Positions 17,408-26,858 of a DNA stretch of 64,000 bases are shown piece by piece. The stretch spans positions 1 to 64,000 of the forward strand of contig NZ_CAJHOF010000001.1 in assembly GCF_905120465.1 (NCBI RefSeq). The letters are read 5' to 3'. Under the pieces are notes generated by a model, which was not told the origin of the DNA, did not search any database, and was given only the letters and a program-made list of their open reading frames with translations. This DNA comes from Campylobacter majalis. Lineage in GTDB: Bacteria; Campylobacterota; Campylobacteria; Campylobacterales; Campylobacteraceae. The stretch's first letter is position 1; every line of letters begins with the position of its first letter. Both the position numbers and the translations under genes were made by a program.

Positions 17408-18547
17408 ATGAAAATATATGAAAATTTAATTATCGGTGGCGGTGCTAGTGGGCTGTATTTGGCTAGTTTGCTTAATGCAAAAACTACATTAATACTAGAA
17501 AAAAATGCAAAATGCGGACTTAAAATACTAGCTAGTGGAGGCGGCAGATGTAACGTAACAAATCAAAATATAAGCCCTAAAAACTATCTAGCAAATGAAA
17601 ATTTTATCTACAATGTCTTATTAAAATTTAATTACAAAAAAACGCTTGAAATTTTTAAAAATTTAAACTTTAGCTTAGAGAAAAAAACACAATTTTACTG
17701 CAAATCAGGCTCAAAAGATGTATTAAATACACTTTTAAATGCTATCAAATGTGAAATTTTAACAAATCACGAAGTAACGCACGTAAGCAAAAATTTAAAA
17801 AACAACACTTTTGAAATAACAAGCACAAAAGAGAAATTTTACTGCAAAAATCTAATCATAGCTACTGGAGGAATTAGCTATAAAAAACTCGGAGCGACTG
17901 GCTTAGGATATGAAATAGCTAAAAATTTTAACCTTGAAATAATCACACCCTGCCCTGCACTTGTGGGATTTAGTGTGCAAAAGGATGAGTTTTGGTTTAA
18001 AAATCTTAGTGGGGTTAGTCTAGATAGCATAATAAGCGTAAATGATAGATTTTTTAAAGACAAGGTGCTTTTTACACATAAAGGCATAAGCGGTCCAGCC
18101 GTGCTAAATGCGTCGCTTTTTTGGAAAAAAGGCAAAATTTCAATCAATTTTGCCCCAAAAATCAATATAAAAAATCTAAAAAATAGCAAAAAGCAAGTAA
18201 GCACATTAATGCAATTGCCTAAAAATTTCACAAAAGAATTCTTACACTCGCAAAATCTAAGCGATAAGCCTTATGATAATTTTAGCACCGATGAAAAAGC
18301 AAAATTTAATAAAATTTTTAATTATGAGTTTGCTCCGGCTGGAAATTTTGGATTTGAAAAAGCTGAGATAACAAAAGGCGGAATTAGCACTGATGAATTA
18401 AGTGAAAATTTCGAAAGCAAAAAGGTATCTAATTTATACTTTATAGGCGAAGTTTTAGATGTAAATGGTATGCTTGGTGGATATAATTTACACTTTGCTT
18501 TTGCTAGTGCAAATATAGCAAGTCAAAAAATAAACCTTAATTTATAA
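17408..18547 (+). CDS. HI0933/BaiN-type FAD-dependent oxidoreductase
   Basis: 379 aa flavoprotein of the HI0933 family (annotated elsewhere as aminoacetone oxidase family or BaiN). N-terminal dinucleotide site IIGGGASGLYLA at residues 8-19, then the family signature GLKILASGGGRCNVTN, and the C-terminal FAD signature YFIGEVLDVNGMLGGYNLHFAFASA. Cytosolic. The physiological substrate is unknown in this family. Slightly shorter than the ~400-aa norm. The ribosome-binding site is weak (AGAGAG at distance). It stands alone, divergent from the DUF5131 gene. Confidence 0.88.
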   Translation: MKIYENLIIGGGASGLYLASLLNAKTTLILEKNAKCGLKILASGGGRCNVTNQNISPKNYLANENFIYNVLLKFNYKKTLEIFKNLNFSLEKKTQFYCKSGSKDVLNTLLNAIKCEILTNHEVTHVSKNLKNNTFEITSTKEKFYCKNLIIATGGISYKKLGATGLGYEIAKNFNLEIITPCPALVGFSVQKDEFWFKNLSGVSLDSIISVNDRFFKDKVLFTHKGISGPAVLNASLFWKKGKISINFAPKINIKNLKNSKKQVSTLMQLPKNFTKEFLHSQNLSDKPYDNFSTDEKAKFNKIFNYEFAPAGNFGFEKAEITKGGISTDELSENFESKKVSNLYFIGEVLDVNGMLGGYNLHFAFASANIASQKINLNL

Positions 18548-18966
18548 TTTCATAAAACACAAAAGCAACAAAGGCAAAAATACTATAAATTTATGCATTT
18601 ATAAACTTTATTTATAGGCAAACAATCGCTATTTTGCTTATATTTTATAAAAAATTAACAAGACTTAGCTTAAGCTAACTTAGCGTATTTTTAGCTTTGC
18701 CACTTTGTAAGGTATCTTATTAATTTAGCAAATTTTACTTCACTTTGTTTGTAGCTTTTTAAGAACTATTTTATTTATAACTACAAGCAAGATAGAGATT
18801 TTCTTTGCCATAAAAACTCTGTATTTATGTTAAACAAAGCGAAGTTTTACGCTAAGCATCCTGCAAGAAAGCTTATTTTGATTTAATAATTAAAATATGT
18901 TTTAAAGGATAATTAAAAGACCAGTTTAATTTTAACTAGCACGCTTAATATCGTATTAGCAAATAC
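18548..18966. other. Long AT-rich non-coding interval
   Basis: About 420 bp after the FAD enzyme. It contains a 14-bp perfect palindrome TTAGCTTAAGCTAA at 18665-18678 and a fragment AAAGCGAAGTTTTACGC near 18837 that resembles the dispersed repeats. No gene could be supported on either strand. Confidence 0.5.
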
Positions 18967-18988
18967 TGGGTAGCTTAGCAACTACCCA
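18967..18988 (-). terminator. Candidate terminator of the two-component operon
   Basis: Stem TGGGTAG / CTACCCA with an 8-base loop, 12 bases beyond the TAG at 19000 on the minus strand. Only a short T-containing tail (GTATTTGC) follows. Its place right after 19000 rather than after 19158 supports the idea that the preceding gene originally ended at 19000. Confidence 0.5.
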
Positions 18989-18999
18989 CAAGTATATCA

Positions 19000-19436
19000 C
19001 TAAAATTTTTCAAATATGTCAATAGGCTCATCTGTCTTAAGACAATCCAAAATCACTCCATAATTCTCTTTGATATCATCTTGAAGCAATGTCAGAATAG
19101 TTTTTGCATCTTTTGCATCTTTTGGATATGACACAATTAAATCAATTGGTTTTTCATTTAAAATTCCTGAATACCAGAAAGTAACTTTGAAGCACCAGTT
19201 TTATTAGTGCCAAAAAGCAAGGCAACAATATGCTCACCCTCTTCTACAATCGCATCTGTATGGCGAAGTATGCGTTCAAAAGCCTCTTCATAGCCTTCGT
19301 TTTTCTCTGGCAATCTAAAATAGATCAAAGAGAGCGAATTAGTCACATTTGAGTGACTATAATAACGTTTTAAAACCGAAATTTCAAGCTCCACAAGGGA
19401 TAGCAAATCACTAGCACTAAATCTTTTTGCTGACAT
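19000..19436 (-). pseudogene. Degenerate GGDEF-like protein, frameshifted
   Basis: The first frame gives 92 aa from a good start (AAAGGAAACAA then ATG) and stops at 19158 with GIQEF. Immediately after, another frame stays open for about 50 codons (LNEKPIDLIVSYPKDAKDAKTILTLLQDD...FEKF) to TAG at 19000. One extra T in the TTTT run near 19162 would join them into about 144 aa. The joined protein resembles a GGDEF fold without its active site: HTDAIVEEGEHIVALLFGTNKTGA aligns in spacing with the D-x-R-x-GGDEF-x-x-LLP-T-x-x-A pattern. It directly follows the response regulator and kinase in the same operon. It could be a true pseudogene, a sequencing error, or programmed frameshifting. Confidence 0.7.
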
Positions 19437-19456
19437 TTGTTTCCTTTTAAATGGTT

Positions 19457-20698
19457 TTAGGTTTTTATTATAGCTTTTAAATTCTCAAAATAAAATATAT
19501 TATATCCGTTTTGGTGCGTATAGCCCATTTTTAACCTATGCGAGTTTAAAATATTGCTTACAATATAAAGCCCTAAGCCAAAGCTTTTTTGTGAATTTTC
19601 TCCTTTTATAAATGGCTGTATATAAAAATTTAACTCATTTTTAAGTGGCAAACCTTTACTTATAAAATTAATTTTATCAGTTAAAATTTCAATTTTAACT
19701 CTTTTGTCTGGTGAATATTTTATAGCATTATCAATCATATTTTTAACAGCTATACTAAAAAGCTTAAAATCAATATCTAATTTTAAATTTTCAGTTTTAT
19801 CTATCATTACCTGTTCTTTATCTATCATCGCTATATCTATCGCCTCGTCAATAACATCAGCCATAAAGCATGTAGTTTTGTTTGTTAGTTTTATTTTTGA
19901 TGTTGTTTGCTCAACTGCGACTAATTCATTTATTAAACTTTCTAATTTATTAAAAATAGACACAAAACGATCTTTGTGTTTGCTATCATCCATCATCTCT
20001 ACGACCAATCTTCCCTTTGTAATCGGTGTCTTTAGCTCATGCATGATATTTCGTAAAAACAACTGTCTAGAATTATTTAGTATTTTTATCTCGTTTGTGG
20101 CATTATAAAATGCCTCGGCAACCTCTGAAATTTCATCCTTGCCACTACTTACATTTTGTATATTTTCAAGATCGCCATTGGCAAATTTTACAATTTGTCG
20201 TTTAAGTTTTCTAAGTGGCTTAAGCTTGTAAATTACAAAAATATAGGCTATTAGTATCACGACAACTATCACAGCAAAAACAGCCTTTATCATCTCATAT
20301 CGATATGGCTGATACTCTTTATCACGTAAAATTTTAATATTATCTAAATGCTGTATTTTTAAATAATGTCGTTTTTCATAAAGCAAAATTGCTATGCTGC
20401 CTATGTCATCTTTGATCTCTTCTATTATGTGTGCATTTTGCAAAATGCTGTATTTATCACTCTCGTCTGATATCTCACTCATTTCTACGTTTTTCATTGC
20501 ATCATTGTATTTATCAAAATCCATAAGCCCACTCATATAAAACAAATTAGCTTGAGCTACGTTTGAGTATTTGCTATTTAACTCTCTTGTGTAATTTTGC
20601 TTATCAAACTCCATAAGCCATAAAAAAACTACAAAAATACTAGCAAGTGCAATTAAAAATATAATAGTTATTGTAATAAATATGGACGAACGCTTCAT
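19457..20698 (-). CDS. Sensor histidine kinase (ArsS-like family)
   Basis: 413 aa membrane kinase: first helix residues ~8-28, periplasmic sensor of ~110 residues, second helix ~137-157, HAMP-like linker, H-box with phospho-acceptor His220 in MHELKTPI, N-box NMIDNAIKYSP, and a G-box SFGLGLYIV. It belongs to the ArsS-type kinases of epsilonproteobacteria (HP ArsS, C. jejuni CprS group); which one is the ortholog cannot be decided here, and it is not next to htrA as cprRS is in C. jejuni. The ATG overlaps the stop of the response regulator gene by one base. Confidence 0.9.
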   Translation of the reverse strand: MKRSSIFITITIIFLIALASIFVVFLWLMEFDKQNYTRELNSKYSNVAQANLFYMSGLMDFDKYNDAMKNVEMSEISDESDKYSILQNAHIIEEIKDDIGSIAILLYEKRHYLKIQHLDNIKILRDKEYQPYRYEMIKAVFAVIVVVILIAYIFVIYKLKPLRKLKRQIVKFANGDLENIQNVSSGKDEISEVAEAFYNATNEIKILNNSRQLFLRNIMHELKTPITKGRLVVEMMDDSKHKDRFVSIFNKLESLINELVAVEQTTSKIKLTNKTTCFMADVIDEAIDIAMIDKEQVMIDKTENLKLDIDFKLFSIAVKNMIDNAIKYSPDKRVKIEILTDKINFISKGLPLKNELNFYIQPFIKGENSQKSFGLGLYIVSNILNSHRLKMGYTHQNGYNIFYFENLKAIIKT

Positions 20699-21372
20699 TA
20701 AAACACCAATTTATAGCCTATGCCACGTATCGCATGGATATAACGCGGTGCCTTTGGATTTTCGCCTATTTTAGCACGGATTCTTCCTATTATTACATCG
20801 ATGCTTTTATTTGTTGTGTCTTCATTGATACTTTCGCAGTTATATATCAGCTCCTCACGACTAACAGCACCGCCTTGTTTATTAATTAAATATTTTAATA
20901 TATCATATTCAGCAACTGTTAAGCTTAATGCCTTGCCTTTAAATAAAATTTCATGCTCAAAATCTTTAACCTCAAAATCACTATTTTGTGGCGTCTCTCG
21001 CTCTATTTTTATGCTTTCACGTCTTAGATGACTTCTTATCCTGGCTAATAGTTCTTGTGGATTGTAAGGCTTTGGCATGTAATCATCCGCACCATTTTCT
21101 AGTGCATTTACCTTATCTGTTATATCATGACGAGCTGATGAGATAATGATTGGGATATTGTTATTTTTGCGTATCTCTTTACAAAGCTGCAATCCATCAA
21201 GTCCTGGCAATGTTAAATCAAGTATTACAAGATCAAATTTATTAGTATTTAATGTAGACAATCCCAAATACGGATCATCTATAATAGTAACGTTATAGTT
21301 GTTTTTTTGCAGATATTCACTTAAAATTTCAGCCAACTCCAAATCATCTTCTATCATTAAAATTTCAGCCAT
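20698..21372 (-). CDS. OmpR/PhoB-family response regulator
   Basis: 224 aa: receiver domain with acidic pocket ED(D9,D10), phospho-acceptor Asp52 in VILDLTLPG, and Lys in MPKPY; then a C-terminal winged-helix DNA-binding domain (SLTVAEYDILKYLINKQGGAVSREELI...RIRAKIGENPKAPRYIHAIRGIGYKL). Partner of the overlapping kinase gene. Ribosome-binding site AAAGGATTAAT. The target promoters are unknown. Confidence 0.93.
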   Translation of the reverse strand: MAEILMIEDDLELAEILSEYLQKNNYNVTIIDDPYLGLSTLNTNKFDLVILDLTLPGLDGLQLCKEIRKNNNIPIIISSARHDITDKVNALENGADDYMPKPYNPQELLARIRSHLRRESIKIERETPQNSDFEVKDFEHEILFKGKALSLTVAEYDILKYLINKQGGAVSREELIYNCESINEDTTNKSIDVIIGRIRAKIGENPKAPRYIHAIRGIGYKLVF

Positions 21373-21381
21373 ATTAATCCT

Positions 21382-22518
21382 TTAATTTCGTCTTTCAAAC
21401 TCATCAAAACCAAACTCACGTATCTTTACAACATCTAAATTTTCCTTAACATAATACAAATCTGGCAATTTTACACCATTAAAAGTTGTATTTTTTACTA
21501 TTGTGTAGTGAATTTGATCTTCAAAAATAATCCTATCGCCTATTTTTATCTCATCATCAAAGCGATATTCTGGATTATTAGTCTGTATACCAACAATATC
21601 TCCAGCCAAACAAGTAGCACCGCCAAATCTATACTCATACTTGCCATTTTTGCTTTCATTACGCACAGCTGGACGATATGGCATAAGCACCGTATCTGGC
21701 ATATGAGCCTCGGCCGATACATCAAGTATAGCTATTTTTTTACCATTATCAACTATATCTAACACACTACCGACTAAATAACCAGTCTGCCAACCAACTG
21801 CCTCACCTGGCTCAAGTATCACTTCTACGTTATATTTTGCCTTAAAATCCTTAATAATCTGTATTAGCAAATCTACATTGTAGCCCTCACGAGTAATATG
21901 ATGGCCACCACCAAAATTTACCCACTTAAGTCCATTTAAATACTCGCCAAATCTACTCTCAAACCCTTGCAAAACCAACTGCAAACTCTCAGCACTCTCT
22001 TCGCAAAGTGCATGAAAATGAAGCCCTGATATACCATCAAGCTCATCTGGCTTAAAATTTGCCTTTGTAATACCTAGCCTACTAAACTCTGCACATGGAT
22101 TATACGCATCACTTGGCGATGCTGACACTTCTGGATTTAATCTAAGCCCACATTCAGCACCGCTTTTTAATGCTTTTTTACGATATTTTTGCCACTGATT
22201 ATGCGAGTTAAATATCACGTGATTAGACAAAGATAAAACCTCATCTATCTCATCATCTTTATATGCTGGTGAATATGTGCATATCTCTCCACGAACATGC
22301 TTTTTAGCATATTTTGCCTCGTATAAACCGCTACAAGTCGCACCATCTAAATACTCACTAACCAAATCCATAGCACCACTAAAGGCAAATCCCTTTAACG
22401 CAACATATATCTTTGCTCCACTTTCATCTTTTACACGCTTTAAAATTTGTAAATTTTTTCTCAGTTTTGCCTCTTCACAAACATAAGCTGGTGTTTTTAT
22501 CTCATTTTGCTTCATCAT
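21382..22518 (-). CDS. nspC: Carboxynorspermidine decarboxylase NspC
   Basis: PLP enzyme of the alternative spermidine pathway, decarboxylating carboxyspermidine/carboxynorspermidine. Campylobacter uses this route in place of SpeD/SpeE. 378 aa, fold type III. PLP lysine Lys42 in YVALKGFAFSG, phosphate-binding WVNFGGGHH, EPGEAVGW, and C-terminal active-site FGGATCLAGD with the catalytic Cys. The start is at tandem ATGs behind AAAGGAAA. nspC beside moaD-moaE-moeA matches the C. jejuni order. Confidence 0.95.
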   Translation of the reverse strand: MMKQNEIKTPAYVCEEAKLRKNLQILKRVKDESGAKIYVALKGFAFSGAMDLVSEYLDGATCSGLYEAKYAKKHVRGEICTYSPAYKDDEIDEVLSLSNHVIFNSHNQWQKYRKKALKSGAECGLRLNPEVSASPSDAYNPCAEFSRLGITKANFKPDELDGISGLHFHALCEESAESLQLVLQGFESRFGEYLNGLKWVNFGGGHHITREGYNVDLLIQIIKDFKAKYNVEVILEPGEAVGWQTGYLVGSVLDIVDNGKKIAILDVSAEAHMPDTVLMPYRPAVRNESKNGKYEYRFGGATCLAGDIVGIQTNNPEYRFDDEIKIGDRIIFEDQIHYTIVKNTTFNGVKLPDLYYVKENLDVVKIREFGFDEFERRN

Positions 22519-22597
22519 TTTCCTTTAAAATTTCAACGATTATATAAAATTTTTACTTACTCTTTGATACAATTGCGTAAAATTTTAAAGGAAACTA

Positions 22598-22819
22598 ATG
22601 GTAATTATAAAATTTCTAGGTCCAATTGGCAAGGATGATTTAAAAATAGATGTTAAAAATTTAAACGAATTAAAAGAGATATTAAACGAGGATAAAGAGC
22701 TAAAAATATGGCTAAAAGATTGCGGTGTAGCGGTAAATGATGAGATTGTTACCGATGCAAATATGCAACTAAAAGATGGCGATGTGGTTGCGATATTAGC
22801 ACCAGTTTGCGGAGGTTAA
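22598..22819 (+). CDS. moaD: Molybdopterin synthase small subunit MoaD
   Basis: 73 aa ubiquitin-fold sulfur carrier. It ends in the required Gly-Gly (VCGG), which is thiocarboxylated and inserts into the MoaE active site to form the dithiolene of molybdopterin. AAAGGAAACTA precedes the ATG. The stop is one base from the moaE ATG. First gene of the moaD-moaE-moeA unit, with dnaX following 10 bp after moeA. Confidence 0.95.
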   Translation: MVIIKFLGPIGKDDLKIDVKNLNELKEILNEDKELKIWLKDCGVAVNDEIVTDANMQLKDGDVVAILAPVCGG

Positions 22820-22820
22820 A

Positions 22821-23261
22821 ATGGAAATTTATCAAAACGAACTAGACATAAACGAGATACAAAAACGCTGGTATAATGATAGTAAAAATTTAAACTGTGG
22901 TGCCTTAATAACATTTGTTGGCATAGTGCGTGATGATGATGGCATACAAGCACTTAGCTTTGATATATATGAGCCACTACTTAAAAAGTGGTTACAAAAG
23001 TGGCAAAATATAGCAGAAAAAGACAAAGCAAAGGTGTTTTTTGCTCATTCAAAAGGCGATGTAAAAGTAGGCGAAAGCTCGTATATAGCAGCTGTGCTAA
23101 CTCCTCAGCGAAAGGTTGGACTAAGACTTATTAATGAATTTGTTGAAGATTTTAAAGCAAACGCTCCGATATGGAAGTATGATGTGAAAAATGGCGAGAG
23201 AATTTATGCAAAAAATCGCAGTCAAAAACTCTCAAACGCTGGAATATTAGCAAAGGACTAA
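22821..23261 (+). CDS. moaE: Molybdopterin synthase catalytic subunit MoaE
   Basis: 146 aa. Converts precursor Z to molybdopterin with MoaD. Family motifs: GALITFVGIVRDDDG, FAHSKGDVKVGESSYIAAV (HRhGxlxxGE type) and APIWKYD near the C-terminus carrying the catalytic Lys. Ribosome-binding site GGAGG overlaps the moaD end. Confidence 0.95.
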   Translation: MEIYQNELDINEIQKRWYNDSKNLNCGALITFVGIVRDDDGIQALSFDIYEPLLKKWLQKWQNIAEKDKAKVFFAHSKGDVKVGESSYIAAVLTPQRKVGLRLINEFVEDFKANAPIWKYDVKNGERIYAKNRSQKLSNAGILAKD

Positions 23262-23263
23262 TA

Positions 23264-24457
23264 GTGAAATTAACAAGCTACGAAGATAGTCTAAAGATAC
23301 TAAAAGCAACCATAAAGCATTGGGACAGAGTAGAAAAAGTCACGCTAACAAATGCTTTAGATCGTCACATCGCTTACGATATAATCGCGAAAGACAACCA
23401 TCCGGCAAAACCAACATCAGCCATGGATGGATATGCATTTAAGTGGAATGAAAATTTAAATGAACTAAAGCTATTAGATATACTTCCAGCAGGAAGCGAC
23501 AAAACTATAAGTATCAAAGATAATGAGTGCGTAAAGACTTTTACCGGTTCATTAATGAGCGATGGTGCAGATACTTTAATACCAGTTGAAAATGTGGAAA
23601 TTTCAAACTCGATTGTAAAAATAATCAAACCAGTTGCAAAAAATTTCGCCGTTAGGCAGGTGGGTGAGAGCTACAAAAAAGGCGAAATTTTAATCAAAAA
23701 AGGCACAAAGTTAAATTATGCCGAAATAGCCTTACTAGCGGAGCTTGGGATATTTCATGTAAGTGTCTTTATAAAGCCAAAAGTAGCAATTTTAGCAACT
23801 GGTAGCGAGATAGTGGATCTTGGAGAGCCTTTACAAAACGATGCTCAAATAAGAAGCTCAAACCATATAGCTCTAGCAATGATGATGAAAAAACTAGGTG
23901 CACAGCCGATAGTGTGTGAGATAGTAAAAGATGATGCAAATACTGTAAAAACCGCTATACTAAACGCACTAAAATCAGCTGATGTGCTTTTGACAACAGG
24001 TGGCGTGAGTATGGGGGATTTTGATTTTGTCAAAGTTGCCTTAAAAGATGATTTTGAAATAGTGCTAAATGGTGCTGATATAAAGCCGGGACGCCACATA
24101 AAAATAGCGCGTTTAGGTGAAAAATACATCTTTGCATTGCCTGGTTTTCCATACTCGGCCATGGTTATGACGACGCTATATGTAAGAGTATTGCTAAACA
24201 CTTGGCTACATCAAGACGAACCATATATAAAGGCAATACTAGATGAAAAATACGAAAAACGCTCACCTTATCTTGAATTTACAGCAATAAATTTAGAATA
24301 TAAAGATGGCAAAATTTACGCAAATCTAAACGGCAAAAAACTAGGAAGCTCAGCAATAATAAACAACCTAACAAACAACGCCGCACTTTTAGTTGTACCA
24401 AAACATACTAAAAGCATCCAAAAAGGCGAAATCGTAGATATTTTAATGATAATATAA
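23264..24457 (+). CDS. moeA: Molybdopterin molybdenumtransferase MoeA
   Basis: 397 aa. Inserts molybdate into adenylylated molybdopterin. The GTG start at 23264 is supported by AAAGGA seven bases upstream. Motifs: TSAMDGYAFK, GADTLIPVENVE, VAILATGSEIVDLGEP (MoCF-binding fold), TTGGVSMGDFDFVK and PGRHIKIARLG...ALPGFPYSAMV. Probably supplies cofactor for nitrate, formate or S/N-oxide reductases elsewhere on the chromosome. Confidence 0.95.
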   Translation: MKLTSYEDSLKILKATIKHWDRVEKVTLTNALDRHIAYDIIAKDNHPAKPTSAMDGYAFKWNENLNELKLLDILPAGSDKTISIKDNECVKTFTGSLMSDGADTLIPVENVEISNSIVKIIKPVAKNFAVRQVGESYKKGEILIKKGTKLNYAEIALLAELGIFHVSVFIKPKVAILATGSEIVDLGEPLQNDAQIRSSNHIALAMMMKKLGAQPIVCEIVKDDANTVKTAILNALKSADVLLTTGGVSMGDFDFVKVALKDDFEIVLNGADIKPGRHIKIARLGEKYIFALPGFPYSAMVMTTLYVRVLLNTWLHQDEPYIKAILDEKYEKRSPYLEFTAINLEYKDGKIYANLNGKKLGSSAIINNLTNNAALLVVPKHTKSIQKGEIVDILMII

Positions 24458-24467
24458 AGGATAAAAT

Positions 24468-26054
24468 TTGAAAGCACTTGCACTAAAATACAGACCTAAA
24501 AATTTTGACGAATTAATCGGACAAGAAGCCGTAAGTCAAAGTCTAAGTCACGCTTTGCAAAGCAATAGAATAGGACATGCTTATCTATTTTCTGGACTTA
24601 GAGGTAGTGGGAAAACATCAAGTGCTAGAATTTTCTCAAAGGTATTAGTTTGCGATAATCCACAAAATGCAAAGCCATGCGAAACATGCAATAATTGCAA
24701 AATGGCAAACGAATCTAGGCATCTAGATATCATCGAGATGGACGCAGCAAGTCACAGAGGCATAGACGATATAAAAGAGCTAATTGAGCAAACAAAATAC
24801 GCTCCATCAATGGCAAAATATAAAATTTTCATTATCGATGAAGTTCACATGCTATCAACTCCGGCATTTAATGCACTATTAAAAACACTTGAAGAACCAC
24901 CAAGTTATGTTAAATTTATCCTTGCTACGACAGATCCGCTTAAATTGCCAGCAACAGTTCTATCTAGAACTCAGCACTTTAGATTTAAACAAATCCCAAG
25001 ACACCTAATAACAAAGCAATTAGAGCACATTTTAAACACAGAAGGCATCACATATGAAAAAGAAGCCTTGCAAATACTTGCTAGAAGTGGTCAAGGCTCA
25101 CTTCGCGATACTCTCACACTACTAGATCAAGCAATAATATACTCATCAAACAATGTAACACAAAACGCAGTTGCATCAATGCTAGGACTGCTTGATCCAG
25201 CCAGGATTGACGATATATTTAAAGCCGTTTTACAAAGCGATAAAGAACAAATCTCAAGCATAGTGTCACAACTAGAAGAGTATGAAGCAACTATGATAAT
25301 TGATGAGCTAACATCTCATCTAAAAACTAAATTTCTAGCTCACGATCCGTCATTTTCACTGCTAGTTACAGAGCGATTTTTTAGAATTTTTGCTCAAGCA
25401 AAATCTATGCTAAACACCACTAGCGACAATAGCTTTGTCATAACAATAATGCTATTTATGATGATGGAAGCACAAAATTTAAAAACAATAGACGAGGCAA
25501 TAAACGAAGTACAAAATCAAAACACAACCAAAGACCAAGCAAAGCAACAGGCTAAACAAACAAACAACAAACAAAAAAATGCTTATGAAATTTTGCTAGA
25601 TAAGATATTTGATAGAGATTACAATTTGGGCGAAATTTTTCAAAACAATACAGAATTTGTAGAATTTGATGGAGTAAATTTGAGCATTATATCAAATGCA
25701 CAAGGGCGAGACAGAGATGAGCTTGTTTCAAAATTTGGACTAATAATGAGCATATTAAAGCAACTTTTTGGCGAAAATGCAAAAATTATAAACGTAAAAA
25801 AAAAGCAATCACAAGATAAAATTTTACAAATAAATGAAGAAGATGAGTTTCAAAAAGAGTTGCAAAAACTGCAAGAAGTTGAAATAACTCAACCAAAAAG
25901 CGAACCAAAAAAAATACAAAGCATATCAGAAGCACTATCTAGCATAAATAAAAACAAAAGCCCACAAGAGCTACAAGAGCTAAAAAACAACGCTATCTTG
26001 CAAGATGCAAAAGACTATTTTGGAACACCAAAAATCGTAAAAATAAATCAATAA
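24468..26054 (+). CDS. dnaX: DNA polymerase III subunits gamma and tau
   Basis: Clamp-loader ATPase. 528 aa. Start TTG at 24468 with AAAGGATAAAAT upstream. Walker A SGLRGSGKTSSA (residues 42-53), zinc module Cys62, Cys71, Cys74, Cys77, Walker B IFIIDEVHML, and LSRTQHFRF (SRC-type motif). A lysine/glutamine-rich linker and a variable tau tail follow. No obvious slippery A-run and stem for a gamma frameshift was identified, although A-rich stretches are plentiful near 25800. Confidence 0.95.
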   Translation: MKALALKYRPKNFDELIGQEAVSQSLSHALQSNRIGHAYLFSGLRGSGKTSSARIFSKVLVCDNPQNAKPCETCNNCKMANESRHLDIIEMDAASHRGIDDIKELIEQTKYAPSMAKYKIFIIDEVHMLSTPAFNALLKTLEEPPSYVKFILATTDPLKLPATVLSRTQHFRFKQIPRHLITKQLEHILNTEGITYEKEALQILARSGQGSLRDTLTLLDQAIIYSSNNVTQNAVASMLGLLDPARIDDIFKAVLQSDKEQISSIVSQLEEYEATMIIDELTSHLKTKFLAHDPSFSLLVTERFFRIFAQAKSMLNTTSDNSFVITIMLFMMMEAQNLKTIDEAINEVQNQNTTKDQAKQQAKQTNNKQKNAYEILLDKIFDRDYNLGEIFQNNTEFVEFDGVNLSIISNAQGRDRDELVSKFGLIMSILKQLFGENAKIINVKKKQSQDKILQINEEDEFQKELQKLQEVEITQPKSEPKKIQSISEALSSINKNKSPQELQELKNNAILQDAKDYFGTPKIVKINQ

Positions 26055-26064
26055 TTTTTTATAA

Positions 26065-26400
26065 TTTATTTGCCCTAATACTTGGGAAGAGCGACTTGAT
26101 ACCAGAATACAAATTAAGACATGGCGAAAAAATAAACAATATAAAGAAATTTTACAACGAGAATTTAGTTTATGGATTAGTAAAAATTTATACGATGAAC
26201 TTGTGCTTGAACTACGTGCTAGATATTATGCAAAATTTTATAATATCAAAAAACAGTATTATAGTTTTATTTTATAAAAGATAAAAAGGTTGTAAGTCAC
26301 TATGCCAAAGCTTATCGTAGAATTATCTTAAAAAGATTGCAAAACAAAACAATAAAACCTTGGCTTTATATCTACAAAATAAAAGCGATATTAAGCCAGA
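26065..26400 (+). pseudogene. Decayed coding remnant, family not recognised
   Basis: An open frame with protein-like composition but no start codon runs 26065-26278 (NTWEERLDTRIQIKTWRK...YYAKFYNIKKQYYSFIL). A second frame, offset by one, continues from about 26270 (FIKDKKVVSHYAKAYRRIILK...KPWLYIYKIKAI) into the end of the next gene. Together they look like the tail of a gene broken by at least one indel. The alternative ATG-started frame at 26096-26284 looks less natural. Confidence 0.4.
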
Positions 26401-26759
26401 TATTTAAGTATCAAAAATCCGGCAAAAATCCCAATAAAAAAGCTCAAAATAGTATATGCTATAAGTTGTCTTTTATGTGCTCCAAGTGCTTTTTCTAGCT
26501 TTTTTTCATGATGTTTTGCAACACCTTCAAATGTCATATTTAGTATTTTTTCATTAGTTTGAGTAAGTTGCTTGGTAAATTCTTTAATTTGCTCATCATT
26601 TATATATTGCATAGTTTTTACGGTGGTTTGAGCTAGTTTTTCATAATCTTCAGAATTCTCCCATATGCCAACTATATCATTATTTTCAATAGCAGATCTT
26701 AAGTCAAGAGTTTCAAGATCTGTGTTTTTTTTGTCCTGTTTTGTTATCTCTGTGCTCAT
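26391..26759 (-). CDS. Tail-anchored protein of unknown function
   Basis: 122 aa: charged, helical cytosolic part (ENNDIVGIWENSEDYEKLAQTTVKTMQYIN...EKILNMTFEGVAKHHEKKLEKALG) followed by one C-terminal membrane helix LIAYTILSFFIGIFAGFLIL. No family is recognised. The start has GAGGGGG upstream, a strong ribosome-binding site. It lies downstream of psd on the same strand, separated by about 100 bp. Confidence 0.65.
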   Translation of the reverse strand: MSTEITKQDKKNTDLETLDLRSAIENNDIVGIWENSEDYEKLAQTTVKTMQYINDEQIKEFTKQLTQTNEKILNMTFEGVAKHHEKKLEKALGAHKRQLIAYTILSFFIGIFAGFLILKYLA

Positions 26760-26858
26760 CTTGCCCCCTCTTAATCCGCTTAATCATATCATTTAGATTG
26801 TAAAATTAATTTAAATTTTGTATAGTTTTATCAAAATTTTATCAATTTTGATACTTTT

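Noticed and set aside
26096-26284. 62-codon ATG-started frame after dnaX
   Set aside because: The neighbouring frame has a far more natural protein composition; this one looks like its shadow.
26830-26852. Inverted repeat ATCAAAATT/AATTTTGAT as an FNR-type site or psd terminator
   Set aside because: Half-sites are in the wrong orientation for FNR, the stem is nearly all A/T, and no T-run follows on the psd strand.
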